From positions 1 to 45,972 of the forward strand of contig JANXXJ010000145.1 of NCBI GenBank assembly GCA_025350665.1: a stretch of 45,972 bases of DNA, given 5' to 3'. Position 1 is the first letter of the stretch. Each line of letters starts with the position of its first letter. Shown piece by piece: positions 29,925-38,136 of the stretch. This stretch comes from Gemmatimonadota bacterium. GTDB lineage: Bacteria; Gemmatimonadota; Gemmatimonadetes; Gemmatimonadales; GWC2-71-9. The position numbers were made by a program, and so were the translations under genes. Under the pieces are notes generated by a model. It did not search any database. It was not told the origin of the DNA and saw only the letters and a list, made by a program, of their open reading frames with translations.

Positions 29925-31295
29925 TCAGCGCGGCAATTTGACGTCGAGATCAGCCACGACGTAGGCCAGGATCGCCATCGCGGCCACGTTCATCGCCACC
30001 TCCCGCGGGTCGAGCTTGTCGACATTGTCGGCCTCGGTGTGGTGGTACCAGAAATACCGGGTTCCGTCGACGTTGTGACCGGCGCCCGGCACACCGTCCT
30101 TCATGATCGGCCCGATGTCGGCGCCGCCGCCATTGGGCCCGATCGAATCGGCACCAACCCGCTTGAGCAGGGGAGAAATCTGCTTGATGATCGCCCGGGC
30201 CGCGTCGGACCCGGTAAAGCCGAAGCCGGTCGGTCGGAACACGCCCCCGTCGGATTCGATGGCCAGTACGTGATTGCCGAGTTCGCTCTGGTGGGCATCA
30301 CGGTAGGCCTGACCTCCGCGACCGCCGTTCTCCTCATTGGTCCATCCCACGATCCGAATCGTCCGCCGAGGGGTGAGGCCCAGCTTCTTCATCAGCCGGA
30401 TCGCTTCCCAGGCAATGATCACACCGCCTGCGTCATCCATGGCCCCGGTACCGACATCCCATGAATCGATGTGTCCACCCATGACCACCACCTCGTTGGG
30501 CAACTCGCGGCCCTTGATCTCCCCGATCACGTTTCGGGACGGAGCGTCCGGCAGGAAATGCGCCTCCATCTCGACCTTGACGAGGACTTTTTCGCCCCGA
30601 TCCTGGAACCGGCGGATCATCGCGGCGTCCTCCATCGGGATGGCAAACGCGGGGATCCTGGTGACGGTCGAGTCGTAGAACATGCCCCCCGTGTGCGGCG
30701 TCCGCATTCCGAACGGCCCGACCGCCCGGATCATGCTCGCGACGGCGCCGACCTTGGCTGCTTCGACGGCGCCGCGGGCCCGGTACTGCACGGTGGCACC
30801 ATAGTTGGTGAACGGAACGTCGAACAGAATGATCTTGCCCCGGGCGCTTGCCGCCTTGGCCTTGAGGTCGTCGAAGCTGCTGACCACAAGCACCTCGGCC
30901 GTAATCCCGCCCGCCGGGGTGGCGATACTTCCACCCAGGCCGAGCATCGGAAGCTTGCCGTATCGGGGCTGCACCATCGCAGCCGATTCGGCACCGCGAA
31001 CCCAATGCGGCACCATGGCCGGCTCACCGCGGACGTTGTCGAGACCCTCGGTCTTCATTCGCGCCAGGATCCAATCGATCGCCTGCTCGAGTGCCGCCGA
31101 TCCCGAAATTCGATTGCCGAACCGGTCGGTCAACTCAGCGATCTTGTTCCAGGCAGCACTGTCGCCGAGCGCCGCGTCGGTCAGCCGATCGGCGGCGGCC
31201 TGGTAGCGGGACACGATCGGGTTGGCCGCGGACTGGGCTGCCGCCGGCGTAACGGCCAGGAAGGCGGCAAAGGCAAAACGGGCGATACGAGACAT
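29925..31295 (-). CDS. Exported M28-family metallopeptidase (carboxypeptidase Q-like)
   Basis: This 456-residue protein has a signal peptide (MSRIARFAFAAFLAVTPAAAQ) and an inserted PA-type domain (about 120-250). The M28 di-zinc catalytic domain has the ligand order GGHIDSWD (His), MDDAGG (Asp), NEENGG (the catalytic and ligand Glu pair), ESDGG (Asp) and WYHHTEADN (His). The overall arrangement matches plasma glutamate carboxypeptidase-type M28 enzymes, which cleave dipeptides or C-terminal residues in the periplasm or outside. It is monocistronic, with 71 bp between its start and the divergent lipoprotein gene. Confidence 0.93.
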   Translation of the reverse strand: MSRIARFAFAAFLAVTPAAAQSAANPIVSRYQAAADRLTDAALGDSAAWNKIAELTDRFGNRISGSAALEQAIDWILARMKTEGLDNVRGEPAMVPHWVRGAESAAMVQPRYGKLPMLGLGGSIATPAGGITAEVLVVSSFDDLKAKAASARGKIILFDVPFTNYGATVQYRARGAVEAAKVGAVASMIRAVGPFGMRTPHTGGMFYDSTVTRIPAFAIPMEDAAMIRRFQDRGEKVLVKVEMEAHFLPDAPSRNVIGEIKGRELPNEVVVMGGHIDSWDVGTGAMDDAGGVIIAWEAIRLMKKLGLTPRRTIRIVGWTNEENGGRGGQAYRDAHQSELGNHVLAIESDGGVFRPTGFGFTGSDAARAIIKQISPLLKRVGADSIGPNGGGADIGPIMKDGVPGAGHNVDGTRYFWYHHTEADNVDKLDPREVAMNVAAMAILAYVVADLDVKLPR

Positions 31296-31366
31296 GGTCG
31301 GTGTCCGGTTGGGGAGACGGTGCGAAACGTAAGTCTAGCGCGCCCTGCTGATCATCTCTAGTATGA

Positions 31367-31915
31367 ATGGTCGGGACGCGCACCAAATCGGGAGGTCGTT
31401 TGCTCAACACGCTTGCGGTCGCGGCTGGGCTCATGATGGGCTGCGGCGGAACGCCGATGGCCCAGCAGATTCCCATCCAGCGGAGCCGGCGCTATGCCCA
31501 GAACCTGGACACACTCGGCGTCGAAAGCAGTCTGTCTGCGCCCGTTGCCCGGATCTGGGCGGTGTTGCCCGCCGTATACGCCGACCTCGGCCTGGAGGTC
31601 AATTTTCGAGAGCCGTCCCCCAAGCGAACGGGCACCTGTTACCAACAGGTCCACGGCCGCCTCGGCCGCGAAGCCCTCTCCACCTACCTCGATTGCGGCG
31701 ATTCGCGGTCAGTGCCCAATGCCGACCGGTTCGACGTCGCCCTGACGGTGCTCACGACGGTGGTGGCCGTCTCGGACCAGACCGCCAAGGTCTACACGTT
31801 CGTGCTTGGGGCCGGGAACGACGGGGCAAGTTCCACCGGCAGAGTGTGGTGTTACTCCAAGGGCGCGCTCGAGGACCTGATCCGGAAACGGCTCGAGGAG
31901 CGCCTCGCCGGCTGA
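31367..31915 (+). CDS. Hypothetical lipoprotein
   Basis: This 182-residue protein has a basic N-terminus and hydrophobic segment LLNTLAVAAGLMMGC with a lipobox Cys near residue 26. The mature part contains APVARIWAVLPAVYADLGLE and a central TCYQQVHGR...YLDCGDS pair of cysteines that may form a disulfide, followed by a strand-rich end with VTVLTTVVAV-like segments and a helical C-terminus DLIRKRLEERLAG. The arrangement is reminiscent of BON/START-like small exported proteins, but no family is firmly recognised. It converges with the DUF4440-type gene with only 4 bases between stops. Confidence 0.72.
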   Translation: MVGTRTKSGGRLLNTLAVAAGLMMGCGGTPMAQQIPIQRSRRYAQNLDTLGVESSLSAPVARIWAVLPAVYADLGLEVNFREPSPKRTGTCYQQVHGRLGREALSTYLDCGDSRSVPNADRFDVALTVLTTVVAVSDQTAKVYTFVLGAGNDGASSTGRVWCYSKGALEDLIRKRLEERLAG

Positions 31916-31919
31916 TCGG

Positions 31920-32384
31920 TCAGGGCAGGCGGCAGTGGTCACCGCCCTCACACGATTCGGCCACGAACGACTCGGCCGAGAGCCGCCAGCCGCTGCCGGT
32001 GCGGCGCCACTGGGCCAAGTAGTGGCCTTTGATCTTGACCGGGCCGTCCCGGTCGGTAAATCGTCCTTCCCAATGGCCGATCTCTGACGCGGTATTCCAT
32101 CCGGCCATGATCACCACCCGGTCCGGCTGACGGTCGTACACGATCCCGGGCCGGGTCGGCCACTGGTCGATCAGCAACCGTCGATATCCGGCCCGGTCGG
32201 TAGCGAGGTTGCCTCGCGACGCTATCACGTGAATGTCGTCGCTCCATTCGTCCGACAGATGGACCGAATCGTGAGCGGCAATGGCGCGGTTGAATCGGGC
32301 GCGAGCGGCGCGGACGGCCACCTCGTCGCCGGGCCTGGTGCCGGCCAGTGATGCGCCGAGGAGCAGGGCAAGAATCGGAAACAT
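31920..32384 (-). CDS. Exported NTF2-like (SnoaL/DUF4440-type) protein
   Basis: This 154-residue protein has a short signal peptide (MFPILALLLGASLAG) and an NTF2-like alpha+beta cone: helix RAARARFNRAIAAHDSVHL, then strands DIHVIAS, RAGYRRLLIDQW, DRVVIMAGWNTASEIGHWEG and HYLAQWRRTGSGWRLSAESFV. The W-x-R-G-W ending is typical of DUF4440 and SnoaL-like domains. A C-terminal ESCEGGDHC contains two Cys that could form a disulfide. The family includes small enzymes and ligand-binding proteins; no active site can be assigned. The gene is divergent from the beta-lactamase-fold gene across 117 bp, in which I see no clear promoter. Confidence 0.8.
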   Translation of the reverse strand: MFPILALLLGASLAGTRPGDEVAVRAARARFNRAIAAHDSVHLSDEWSDDIHVIASRGNLATDRAGYRRLLIDQWPTRPGIVYDRQPDRVVIMAGWNTASEIGHWEGRFTDRDGPVKIKGHYLAQWRRTGSGWRLSAESFVAESCEGGDHCRLP

Positions 32385-32501
32385 TCGTCCAATGTCGACG
32401 GTTCCGCCCCCCGCCGCCAGCTGGTGGTTTGCCGGGCTGCGTCCCGGGCGCTAATCTCTTAACTGTATACAATCTGCGAACCAACCTTGGGGGCGGGCGG
32501 A

Positions 32502-33431
32502 ATGCGTCTGATCGGGACCCGGATGGGATGGACTGACACGGCGGCTCTCCGCTCCGCCGCCGTTGTCGCCGGCCTGTGGGTGGCCACCGCCACCGCAACT
32601 CAGGCCCAGGAACACAAACTCGATCTGCTCTGGCAGCACTTCGGACGCGACATCGAAACCGTGGCAGGCCGGTTCGATGGTGTGATCGGTGTCGCGGTGA
32701 AGGATCTTACCGACGGTCGGACCTACTATCTCGACGCCGATCAGGTGATGCCGACCGCCAGCATGATCAAGATCGCGGTGCTCGCGGAACTGTTCCGGCA
32801 GAACAAGCTCGATCAACGGTACGTTGTGGATGCGAAGGATGGCCTCCCGGGGGACGATATCCTCAGTCGGCTGACACCGGGGACGACCAGCCTGACCTGG
32901 CGCGATGTGGCCGTCTTGATGGTGGCCGTGAGCGACAATTCCGCCACCAATGTCCTGATCGACCGCCTTGGCATGCCCGCCATCAACCGGACCCTCGATT
33001 CGCTCGGACTCAAGGCCACCCGGCTGAATCGCCGGATGCTGGATCTCGATGCGGCCCGAGCCGGGCGAGAGAACGTCGCGACCCCGCACGAGATGGTAGA
33101 CCTGCTCGACGCGATCTACCGCGGCCGAGTCTTCCCGGCCGACCGGCTCGGCGGGTACCTCAGCATTCTGGGCATGCACAAGGAAGGCTATCTGACACTG
33201 CGGCTGCCCGAGGGGGTTCCGGTGGCCAACAAGCCCGGCTGGCTCGACGGCGTCCGGACCGACGCGGCCCTCGGTCTCCTGCCGAAACGGCCGTATGCGA
33301 TCTGCGTGATGACGACGTATGCCGCGCAGGATCGGGACGGCGTCGACGCGATTGCCGATATTGGCCGCATCGCGTATCGGTTCTTCGATCGGTTGAGTCA
33401 TGCGTCTCCGTATGGCCGGGTCATGCCATGA
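32502..33431 (+). CDS. Exported serine hydrolase, class A beta-lactamase-like
   Basis: This 309-residue protein has a signal peptide (ending TATATQAQ near residue 36) and the penicilloyl-serine transferase motifs PTASMIK (Ser87 and Lys90), VSDNSATN (SDN-like) and ANKPGW (KTG-like). The omega-loop Glu of true class A enzymes (E-x2-L-N) is not seen; the equivalent region reads DLDAARAGRENVATP. It may therefore be a non-lactamase esterase/peptidase or an atypical lactamase. The ATG at 32502 is chosen from several starts because it leaves a normal signal peptide. It is coupled to the DinB gene by ATGA. Confidence 0.85.
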   Translation: MRLIGTRMGWTDTAALRSAAVVAGLWVATATATQAQEHKLDLLWQHFGRDIETVAGRFDGVIGVAVKDLTDGRTYYLDADQVMPTASMIKIAVLAELFRQNKLDQRYVVDAKDGLPGDDILSRLTPGTTSLTWRDVAVLMVAVSDNSATNVLIDRLGMPAINRTLDSLGLKATRLNRRMLDLDAARAGRENVATPHEMVDLLDAIYRGRVFPADRLGGYLSILGMHKEGYLTLRLPEGVPVANKPGWLDGVRTDAALGLLPKRPYAICVMTTYAAQDRDGVDAIADIGRIAYRFFDRLSHASPYGRVMP

Positions 33432-33925
33432 CCGGGTCAGCCGCCGAGACCGTCGCTCCCCTGGCCGCGATCTTCGGGTTGAATACGAAGCTGTTCCTGA
33501 ATTGCCTGGACGGTCTGACTGACGCCGCGGCCCGAACCCGGCCGAATCAGCAAGCCAACAATCTGGCGTTCATCGGGGGCCACCTGGTTGAGACCCGGGC
33601 GTGGATGGGGCGCTACCTCGGGCTCGAGACGCCGGCTCCGTTCGGTGGCGTTCTGGAGCATGCCACCGGAATCGATGCGGTGCCCGACCTGCCGCCGGTC
33701 GCTGAGATCAGGTCGGCCTGGGAAGCGGTGAGCGGCGCCGTCTCCCGCCGTCTGGACGATTTGACGATGGCGGACCTCGCGGCCCCGTCGTCTCAGCGAT
33801 TCCCGGGCGTAGCCGCGACGATCGTTGGTGGAATCGCCTTTCTGGTGCAGCACGAGTCGTATCACGTGGGACAGATGGCCTACGTTCGGAAGTATCTCGG
33901 TCTTTCGCCGATGTCCTATCGGTGA
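33428..33925 (+). CDS. DinB-family four-helix protein
   Basis: This 165-residue DinB/YfiT-like protein is predicted to form a four-helix bundle with three His metal ligands: one in the second helix (NLAFIGGHLVETRAW) and two in the fourth (VQHESYHVGQMAYVRKYLG). The family contains thiol- and metal-dependent transferases such as bacillithiol S-transferase and mycothiol maleylpyruvate isomerase, plus many unassigned stress proteins. It overlaps the stop of the beta-lactamase-like gene by ATGA. The final GLSPMSYR is a common DinB ending. The specific substrate is unknown. Confidence 0.88.
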   Translation: MTGSAAETVAPLAAIFGLNTKLFLNCLDGLTDAAARTRPNQQANNLAFIGGHLVETRAWMGRYLGLETPAPFGGVLEHATGIDAVPDLPPVAEIRSAWEAVSGAVSRRLDDLTMADLAAPSSQRFPGVAATIVGGIAFLVQHESYHVGQMAYVRKYLGLSPMSYR

Positions 33926-33963
33926 GGTCCGGTCAACCAATTCACAGGGAAGGGTCGAAAGCA

Positions 33964-35358
33964 ATGCGGCAGAACGTCTGGATGGGGATCGTGGTGGCTG
34001 GGGCCTTGGCTTGCAGCGGTGCCAAGGGCACGACCGGGGGCGTGGCGCCCGCCGGGAATGGAGACCGCCAGGCGCTGGTCGCCCGGATCGATTCGATCAT
34101 CAATGCGCGAATCGCGGCCGGCAAAGTGGCCGGCGCATCGATCGCCATCGTCAAGGGCAAGGATACCATTGCGGTGCAGGGGTTCGGCAAGGCCAACCTC
34201 GAGCTCAACGTGCCGACGATGGCCCACGCCACCTACGAGATCGGGTCAGTGACCAAGCAGTTCACGGCGGCGGCACTGCTGCAGCTCGTCGAACAGGGCA
34301 AGGTCCACCTCGACGAGGATATCACCAAGTATCTCCCCGGCTACAACAGCCAGGGGCACAAGATTCCCGTCCGGCGCCTGCTCGACCACACGTCGGGCAT
34401 CAAGGGCTACACCGAAATGAAGGAATTCGGGCCGCTCAGCGTCTTCAAGCTGCCCCGCGACACTCTGGTGAAGCTGTTCTCGAAGCAGCCCTTCGACTTC
34501 AACCCCGGTGACGAGGAGATCTACAACAACTCGGCGTTCTTCCTGGTCGGTCTGATCATCGAGAAGGTCAGCGGCATGCCGTACGAGGACTACATCCAGA
34601 AGAACCTCTTCGACAAGGCCGGGATGAAGGACGCGCACTATTGCAGCGAATCGAAGGTCTATCCCAACCAGGTCACCGGCTATGACGGGGATTCGGCCGG
34701 CTTCGTCCACAAGGCGCCGATCAGCCACCAGTGGCCCTATGCCGCCGGTTCAATCTGCTCATCCGCCATCGACCTGGTCCGTTGGGACGAGGCTCTGCAT
34801 CGGGAGGGCAAGATCCTGGGCCAGGCCGCCTATCAGGAGATGGTGACACCGGGCAAGCTGAACGACGGGACCACGATAGGCTATGGCAAGGGCATCGCCG
34901 TCTATCCGCGCCTTGGCCACAAGGCCTATCACCACGGCGGCGGTATCCCCGGGTTCCTGTCGGAGAACATCTACTTCCCCGATGATTCGCTGAGCGTGGT
35001 CGTTCTGTTCAACTCGGCCCGCGAAGGACCGGACAAGTACGCCCTGGAGATTGCGAAGCTCATCCTGGCGCCGCCCGCCGATGCGGCCAAGCCGATGGAC
35101 GGTGATGCCAATCGGTTCACCGGAACCTACGCCGGCAAGGGTCGGGGCCGTCCGACCGAGGTGGTCATCACCGCCAAGGATGGCGCCGTGATGGCCAAGT
35201 TTCCGATGCCCGGCGACTCCGCCAAGGTGCTCAAGTACCTCGGTGGTGACCGGTTCGCCAACGACGAGATGAACCTGATCTTCGGTGGTCAGAACGGCAA
35301 GATCGGGACGTTGCGCCTCGACGGCGGTTACGGGAACAACCTCCTCAAGCGGAAGTAG
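33964..35358 (+). CDS. Lipoprotein serine hydrolase, class C beta-lactamase/ESTHER-type, paralogue 1
   Basis: This 464-residue protein has a lipoprotein signal (GIVVAGALAC). The beta-lactamase family (PF00144) core shows IGSVTKQ (SxxK nucleophile, near residue 95), YNNSAF (YxN) and HHGGGIPG (HxG in place of KTG), followed by a separate C-terminal beta domain from about residue 370. The family contains D-aminopeptidases, esterases and transpeptidase-like proteins, and true lactamase activity is unlikely. The ATG at 33964 was preferred to the upstream in-frame start at 33922. The next gene is a homologue 6 bases downstream with the same order of domains. Confidence 0.88.
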   Translation: MRQNVWMGIVVAGALACSGAKGTTGGVAPAGNGDRQALVARIDSIINARIAAGKVAGASIAIVKGKDTIAVQGFGKANLELNVPTMAHATYEIGSVTKQFTAAALLQLVEQGKVHLDEDITKYLPGYNSQGHKIPVRRLLDHTSGIKGYTEMKEFGPLSVFKLPRDTLVKLFSKQPFDFNPGDEEIYNNSAFFLVGLIIEKVSGMPYEDYIQKNLFDKAGMKDAHYCSESKVYPNQVTGYDGDSAGFVHKAPISHQWPYAAGSICSSAIDLVRWDEALHREGKILGQAAYQEMVTPGKLNDGTTIGYGKGIAVYPRLGHKAYHHGGGIPGFLSENIYFPDDSLSVVVLFNSAREGPDKYALEIAKLILAPPADAAKPMDGDANRFTGTYAGKGRGRPTEVVITAKDGAVMAKFPMPGDSAKVLKYLGGDRFANDEMNLIFGGQNGKIGTLRLDGGYGNNLLKRK

Positions 35359-35364
35359 GCCGGC

Positions 35365-36741
35365 ATGCGACGCAGCTCGGCAGTCGGCCTCCTGATGGCG
35401 GGCGCGCTGGTCGCGCCCGCCCTCGTCGCGGGCCAGAAGCCCGACCGGGCGAGGCTCATCGCCCAGATCGATTCGGTCGTCCAGGCGCCGATCAAGGCCG
35501 GCCAGGTGGCCGGGATCTCGATCGCGGTGGTCAAGGGGCGCGACACCGTTCTGATCAAGGGATACGGCTCCGCCGATCTCGACCTCGACACGCCCACCCC
35601 GCCCAACGCGGTGTACGAGATCGGCTCGATCACCAAGCAGTTCACCACCACGGCGTTGATGCAGCTCGTGGAGCAGGGGAAGGTCAAGCTCGACGACGAC
35701 CTGCTCACCTATCTGCCCCAATACCCGTCCCGGGGGCAGCACGTCTCGATCCGGCGCCTGCTTGACCACACTTCCGGCATCAGGAGCTACACCGAGATCG
35801 CCGAAGCGCGCAACCTGATGCCGCTCACGATGGTCAAGGATTCGATCATGGCGCTGTTCGCCGGAAAGGGGTTCGACTTCACTCCCGGTGAGGCGCTCGT
35901 CTACAACAATTCGGCCTATTTTCTGGTTGGCATGATCATCGAAAAGGTGAGCGGCCAGTCGTACGCGGACTACATCAAGGCCAATATTTTCGCCAAGGTC
36001 GGGATGCCGAGCTCGGCGTACTGCAGCGAGACGGAGCCGGTCAAACGGAAGGTCCACGGCTACAGCTACGCCGCGAAGCTGCTGAAAGCGCCGCAGCAGA
36101 ATCACTCATGGCCGTATGCCGCCGGCTCGATCTGTTCGACGGCGGGTGACCTGATCGCCTGGCTCCGGGCGCTCCATACCACCGACAAGGTGGTGAGCCG
36201 AGCCTCGTACCACGAGATGATCACCCCCGGCAAGCTCAACGACGGCTATCAACTTCGGTATGCCAAGGGGCTCGTGGCCGGCGAAGAGGACGGCCGCCGG
36301 ATGATCTCCCACGGCGGCGGGATCAGCGGGTTCACGACCGAATCCCGCTACTATCCGGATGACGACCTCTATGTCATCGTGCTGAACAACACGGCAGGGC
36401 CGGCCGCGCCGGCCGCGATCGCGCAGTCGATCGCCAAGCTGGTGCTGGGACCGGGGAAAGAACTCACCGGCGTTCCATTCTCCGGTGATTTGACGCCATA
36501 CACCGGCCGGTTCCGAGGCGTCGGGCGGGGATTCCCGACCGAGGTCACGGTGACGGCGGAGGAGGGAGTGCTCAAGGTCAAGGGGGCGGGTGGTCAGCCG
36601 GTCCGGTCGTTGCTCTATCTCGGCAACGACACCTTCGGCGCCGGAAGTGCCCGCTACACGTTCTCGCGGGATGGCGGCAAGGTCGACGCGGTCCGGGTCG
36701 ACGCCATCTCGGTCGTGTCGCTGGCCCGGCGAGTCGAGTGA
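35365..36741 (+). CDS. Exported serine hydrolase, class C beta-lactamase-type, paralogue 2
   Basis: This 458-residue homologue of the preceding gene shares long segments such as YEIGSITKQFTTTALMQLVE, RRLLDHTSGI, YNNSAYFLVGMIIEKVSG, WPYAAGSICST and SHGGGISGF with the same Ser, Lys, Tyr and HxG motifs and a matching C-terminal domain. It has a Sec signal peptide (VAPALVAG region) but no lipobox, so unlike paralogue 1 it should be periplasmic or outer-membrane facing. The pair looks like an old tandem duplication that diverged in location. A perfect hairpin follows 48 bases downstream. Confidence 0.88.
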   Translation: MRRSSAVGLLMAGALVAPALVAGQKPDRARLIAQIDSVVQAPIKAGQVAGISIAVVKGRDTVLIKGYGSADLDLDTPTPPNAVYEIGSITKQFTTTALMQLVEQGKVKLDDDLLTYLPQYPSRGQHVSIRRLLDHTSGIRSYTEIAEARNLMPLTMVKDSIMALFAGKGFDFTPGEALVYNNSAYFLVGMIIEKVSGQSYADYIKANIFAKVGMPSSAYCSETEPVKRKVHGYSYAAKLLKAPQQNHSWPYAAGSICSTAGDLIAWLRALHTTDKVVSRASYHEMITPGKLNDGYQLRYAKGLVAGEEDGRRMISHGGGISGFTTESRYYPDDDLYVIVLNNTAGPAAPAAIAQSIAKLVLGPGKELTGVPFSGDLTPYTGRFRGVGRGFPTEVTVTAEEGVLKVKGAGGQPVRSLLYLGNDTFGAGSARYTFSRDGGKVDAVRVDAISVVSLARRVE

Positions 36742-36789
36742 TTGAGGAGGCCTGCAACCTTTTCCGGCGCCCGGACGTCTGAGGAAGAA

Positions 36790-36809
36790 CCGAGCCGGTC
36801 CCGGCTCGG
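36790..36809. terminator. Perfect 8-bp hairpin after the serine hydrolase pair
   Basis: CCGAGCCG-GTCC-CGGCTCGG is an exact inverted repeat with a 4-base loop, 48 bases after the hydrolase stop and 22 bases before the next ATG. No T-run follows, so it may act as a weak terminator, an RNA-processing hairpin or a leader element of the next gene. Confidence 0.4.
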
Positions 36810-36831
36810 AATCCCGGATTTGAGGCCCCAG

Positions 36832-38133
36832 ATGAGACGGTTCACCGCCGGACTCGTTCTCTTGCTGCTCGGAATCGTGGGCCGCCCGGTGGCAGCTCAG
36901 ACCGCCGGTTCGACGCCGACCGAAGCCCTCCGCGTCTTCCTCGATTGCCAGTTCGAGTGCGACTCGCAGTACCTCCGGACCGAAATCAACTACGTCAACT
37001 GGGTTGTGGACCGGACCGTCTCGGACGTCCATCTGCTCGTGGCGTCAGAGGAGACTGGCGGTGGGGGCCGGAAACTCACGCTCCGGTTCATCGGCCAGCG
37101 CCTGTTCCAGGGCGTCGACGACGAGCTGGTTCATATCACTCAGTCCACCGCATCGCAGGATGACCGACGGCGCGGAATCGCCCAGGTCATCAAACTCGGC
37201 CTGGTCCGGTATCTGGCCCGGACGCCTGATGGGGCCCGACTGGCCGTCACCATGCCCGCGGCGGCGCAAGCGGCCGCGCAAGGGACCGGACTCAAGCCGA
37301 AAGACCCCTGGCACAATTGGGTCTTCACTACCTCGGCCAATACGTTTCTGAACGGCGAGTCGCAGCAGCGATTCTCCAATCTCCGAGGGGAAATCGACGC
37401 GTCGAAGGTCACCGACAAGTGGAAGGTGAACCTGACGTTGAGCGGGTCGAAAAACAGTTCTCGCTTCACGTTGCCGGACTCATCGATCTTCACCGACAAG
37501 ACGAGCTTCTATTCCATCGACGCGTTCGCCGGACGGAGCATCAACGAACATTGGTCGGCCGGGCTCGCCGCGAGCGCCTTCCAGTCGACCCGAAGCAACA
37601 TCGATCTGTCGGACCGGGTCGGGCCGATGGTGGAGTTCAACATTTTCAAGTACGCCGAGGCGACCCGGCGCAGGTTGGCGTTCCTCTATCAGGTTTCCGT
37701 TGTGCACTTCAACTACACGGAAGCCACGCTCTACGATCGATTGCAAGAGGTCCTGGTTCAGCAGAGCCTCGGCCTGGCGGGCCGGGCTCGGCAGCCATGG
37801 GGCGACGTCAGCGGCAGCATCACCGCGTCCCACTACCTCAACGACATTTCGAAGAATCAGCTGACGCTGTTCGCCTCGGCCAATCTGCGGGTCGCCAAGG
37901 GGCTCGATCTCAATCTGTTCGGCCAGTACAGCCGGATTCGCGATCAATTGTCCCTGCCCGCCTCGGGCGCCAGCCGCGACGAGATTCTGCGTCAGCTCCG
38001 GGAACTGCAGACCGGATACCGCTATTTCATGAGCCTGGGGCTGTCGTACCGATTCGGTTCGATCTTCAACAACGTGGTGAATCCGCGCTTTTCGTCGCGA
38101 GGCGGGGGAAACAACTTCTTCTTCAGCTTCTAG
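36832..38133 (+). CDS. Hypothetical outer-membrane protein with N-terminal alpha/beta domain
   Basis: This 433-residue protein has a signal peptide (MRRFTAGLVLLLLGIVGRPVAAQ). An N-terminal domain (about 28-150) begins ALRVFLDCQFECDSQYLRTE and includes DRTVSDVHLLV and GGGRKLTLRFIGQRLF; the two Cys may pair. The rest (about 160-433) consists of many amphipathic strands such as NLTLSGSKNSSRFTL, LAASAFQSTRSNID and QVSVVHFNYTEATLYDRL, typical of an outer-membrane barrel, and it ends in NNFFFSF with a terminal Phe. From memory this architecture recurs in Gemmatimonadota and Acidobacteriota with no assigned function. The ATG at 36832 was chosen for its signal peptide; it converges with the permease gene, 3 bases apart. 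Confidence 0.8.
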   Translation: MRRFTAGLVLLLLGIVGRPVAAQTAGSTPTEALRVFLDCQFECDSQYLRTEINYVNWVVDRTVSDVHLLVASEETGGGGRKLTLRFIGQRLFQGVDDELVHITQSTASQDDRRRGIAQVIKLGLVRYLARTPDGARLAVTMPAAAQAAAQGTGLKPKDPWHNWVFTTSANTFLNGESQQRFSNLRGEIDASKVTDKWKVNLTLSGSKNSSRFTLPDSSIFTDKTSFYSIDAFAGRSINEHWSAGLAASAFQSTRSNIDLSDRVGPMVEFNIFKYAEATRRRLAFLYQVSVVHFNYTEATLYDRLQEVLVQQSLGLAGRARQPWGDVSGSITASHYLNDISKNQLTLFASANLRVAKGLDLNLFGQYSRIRDQLSLPASGASRDEILRQLRELQTGYRYFMSLGLSYRFGSIFNNVVNPRFSSRGGGNNFFFSF

Positions 38134-38136
38134 CGT

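Noticed and set aside
34759-36105. A 448-residue open frame on the minus strand
   Set aside because: It is antisense to the two serine hydrolase paralogues and has low-complexity composition.
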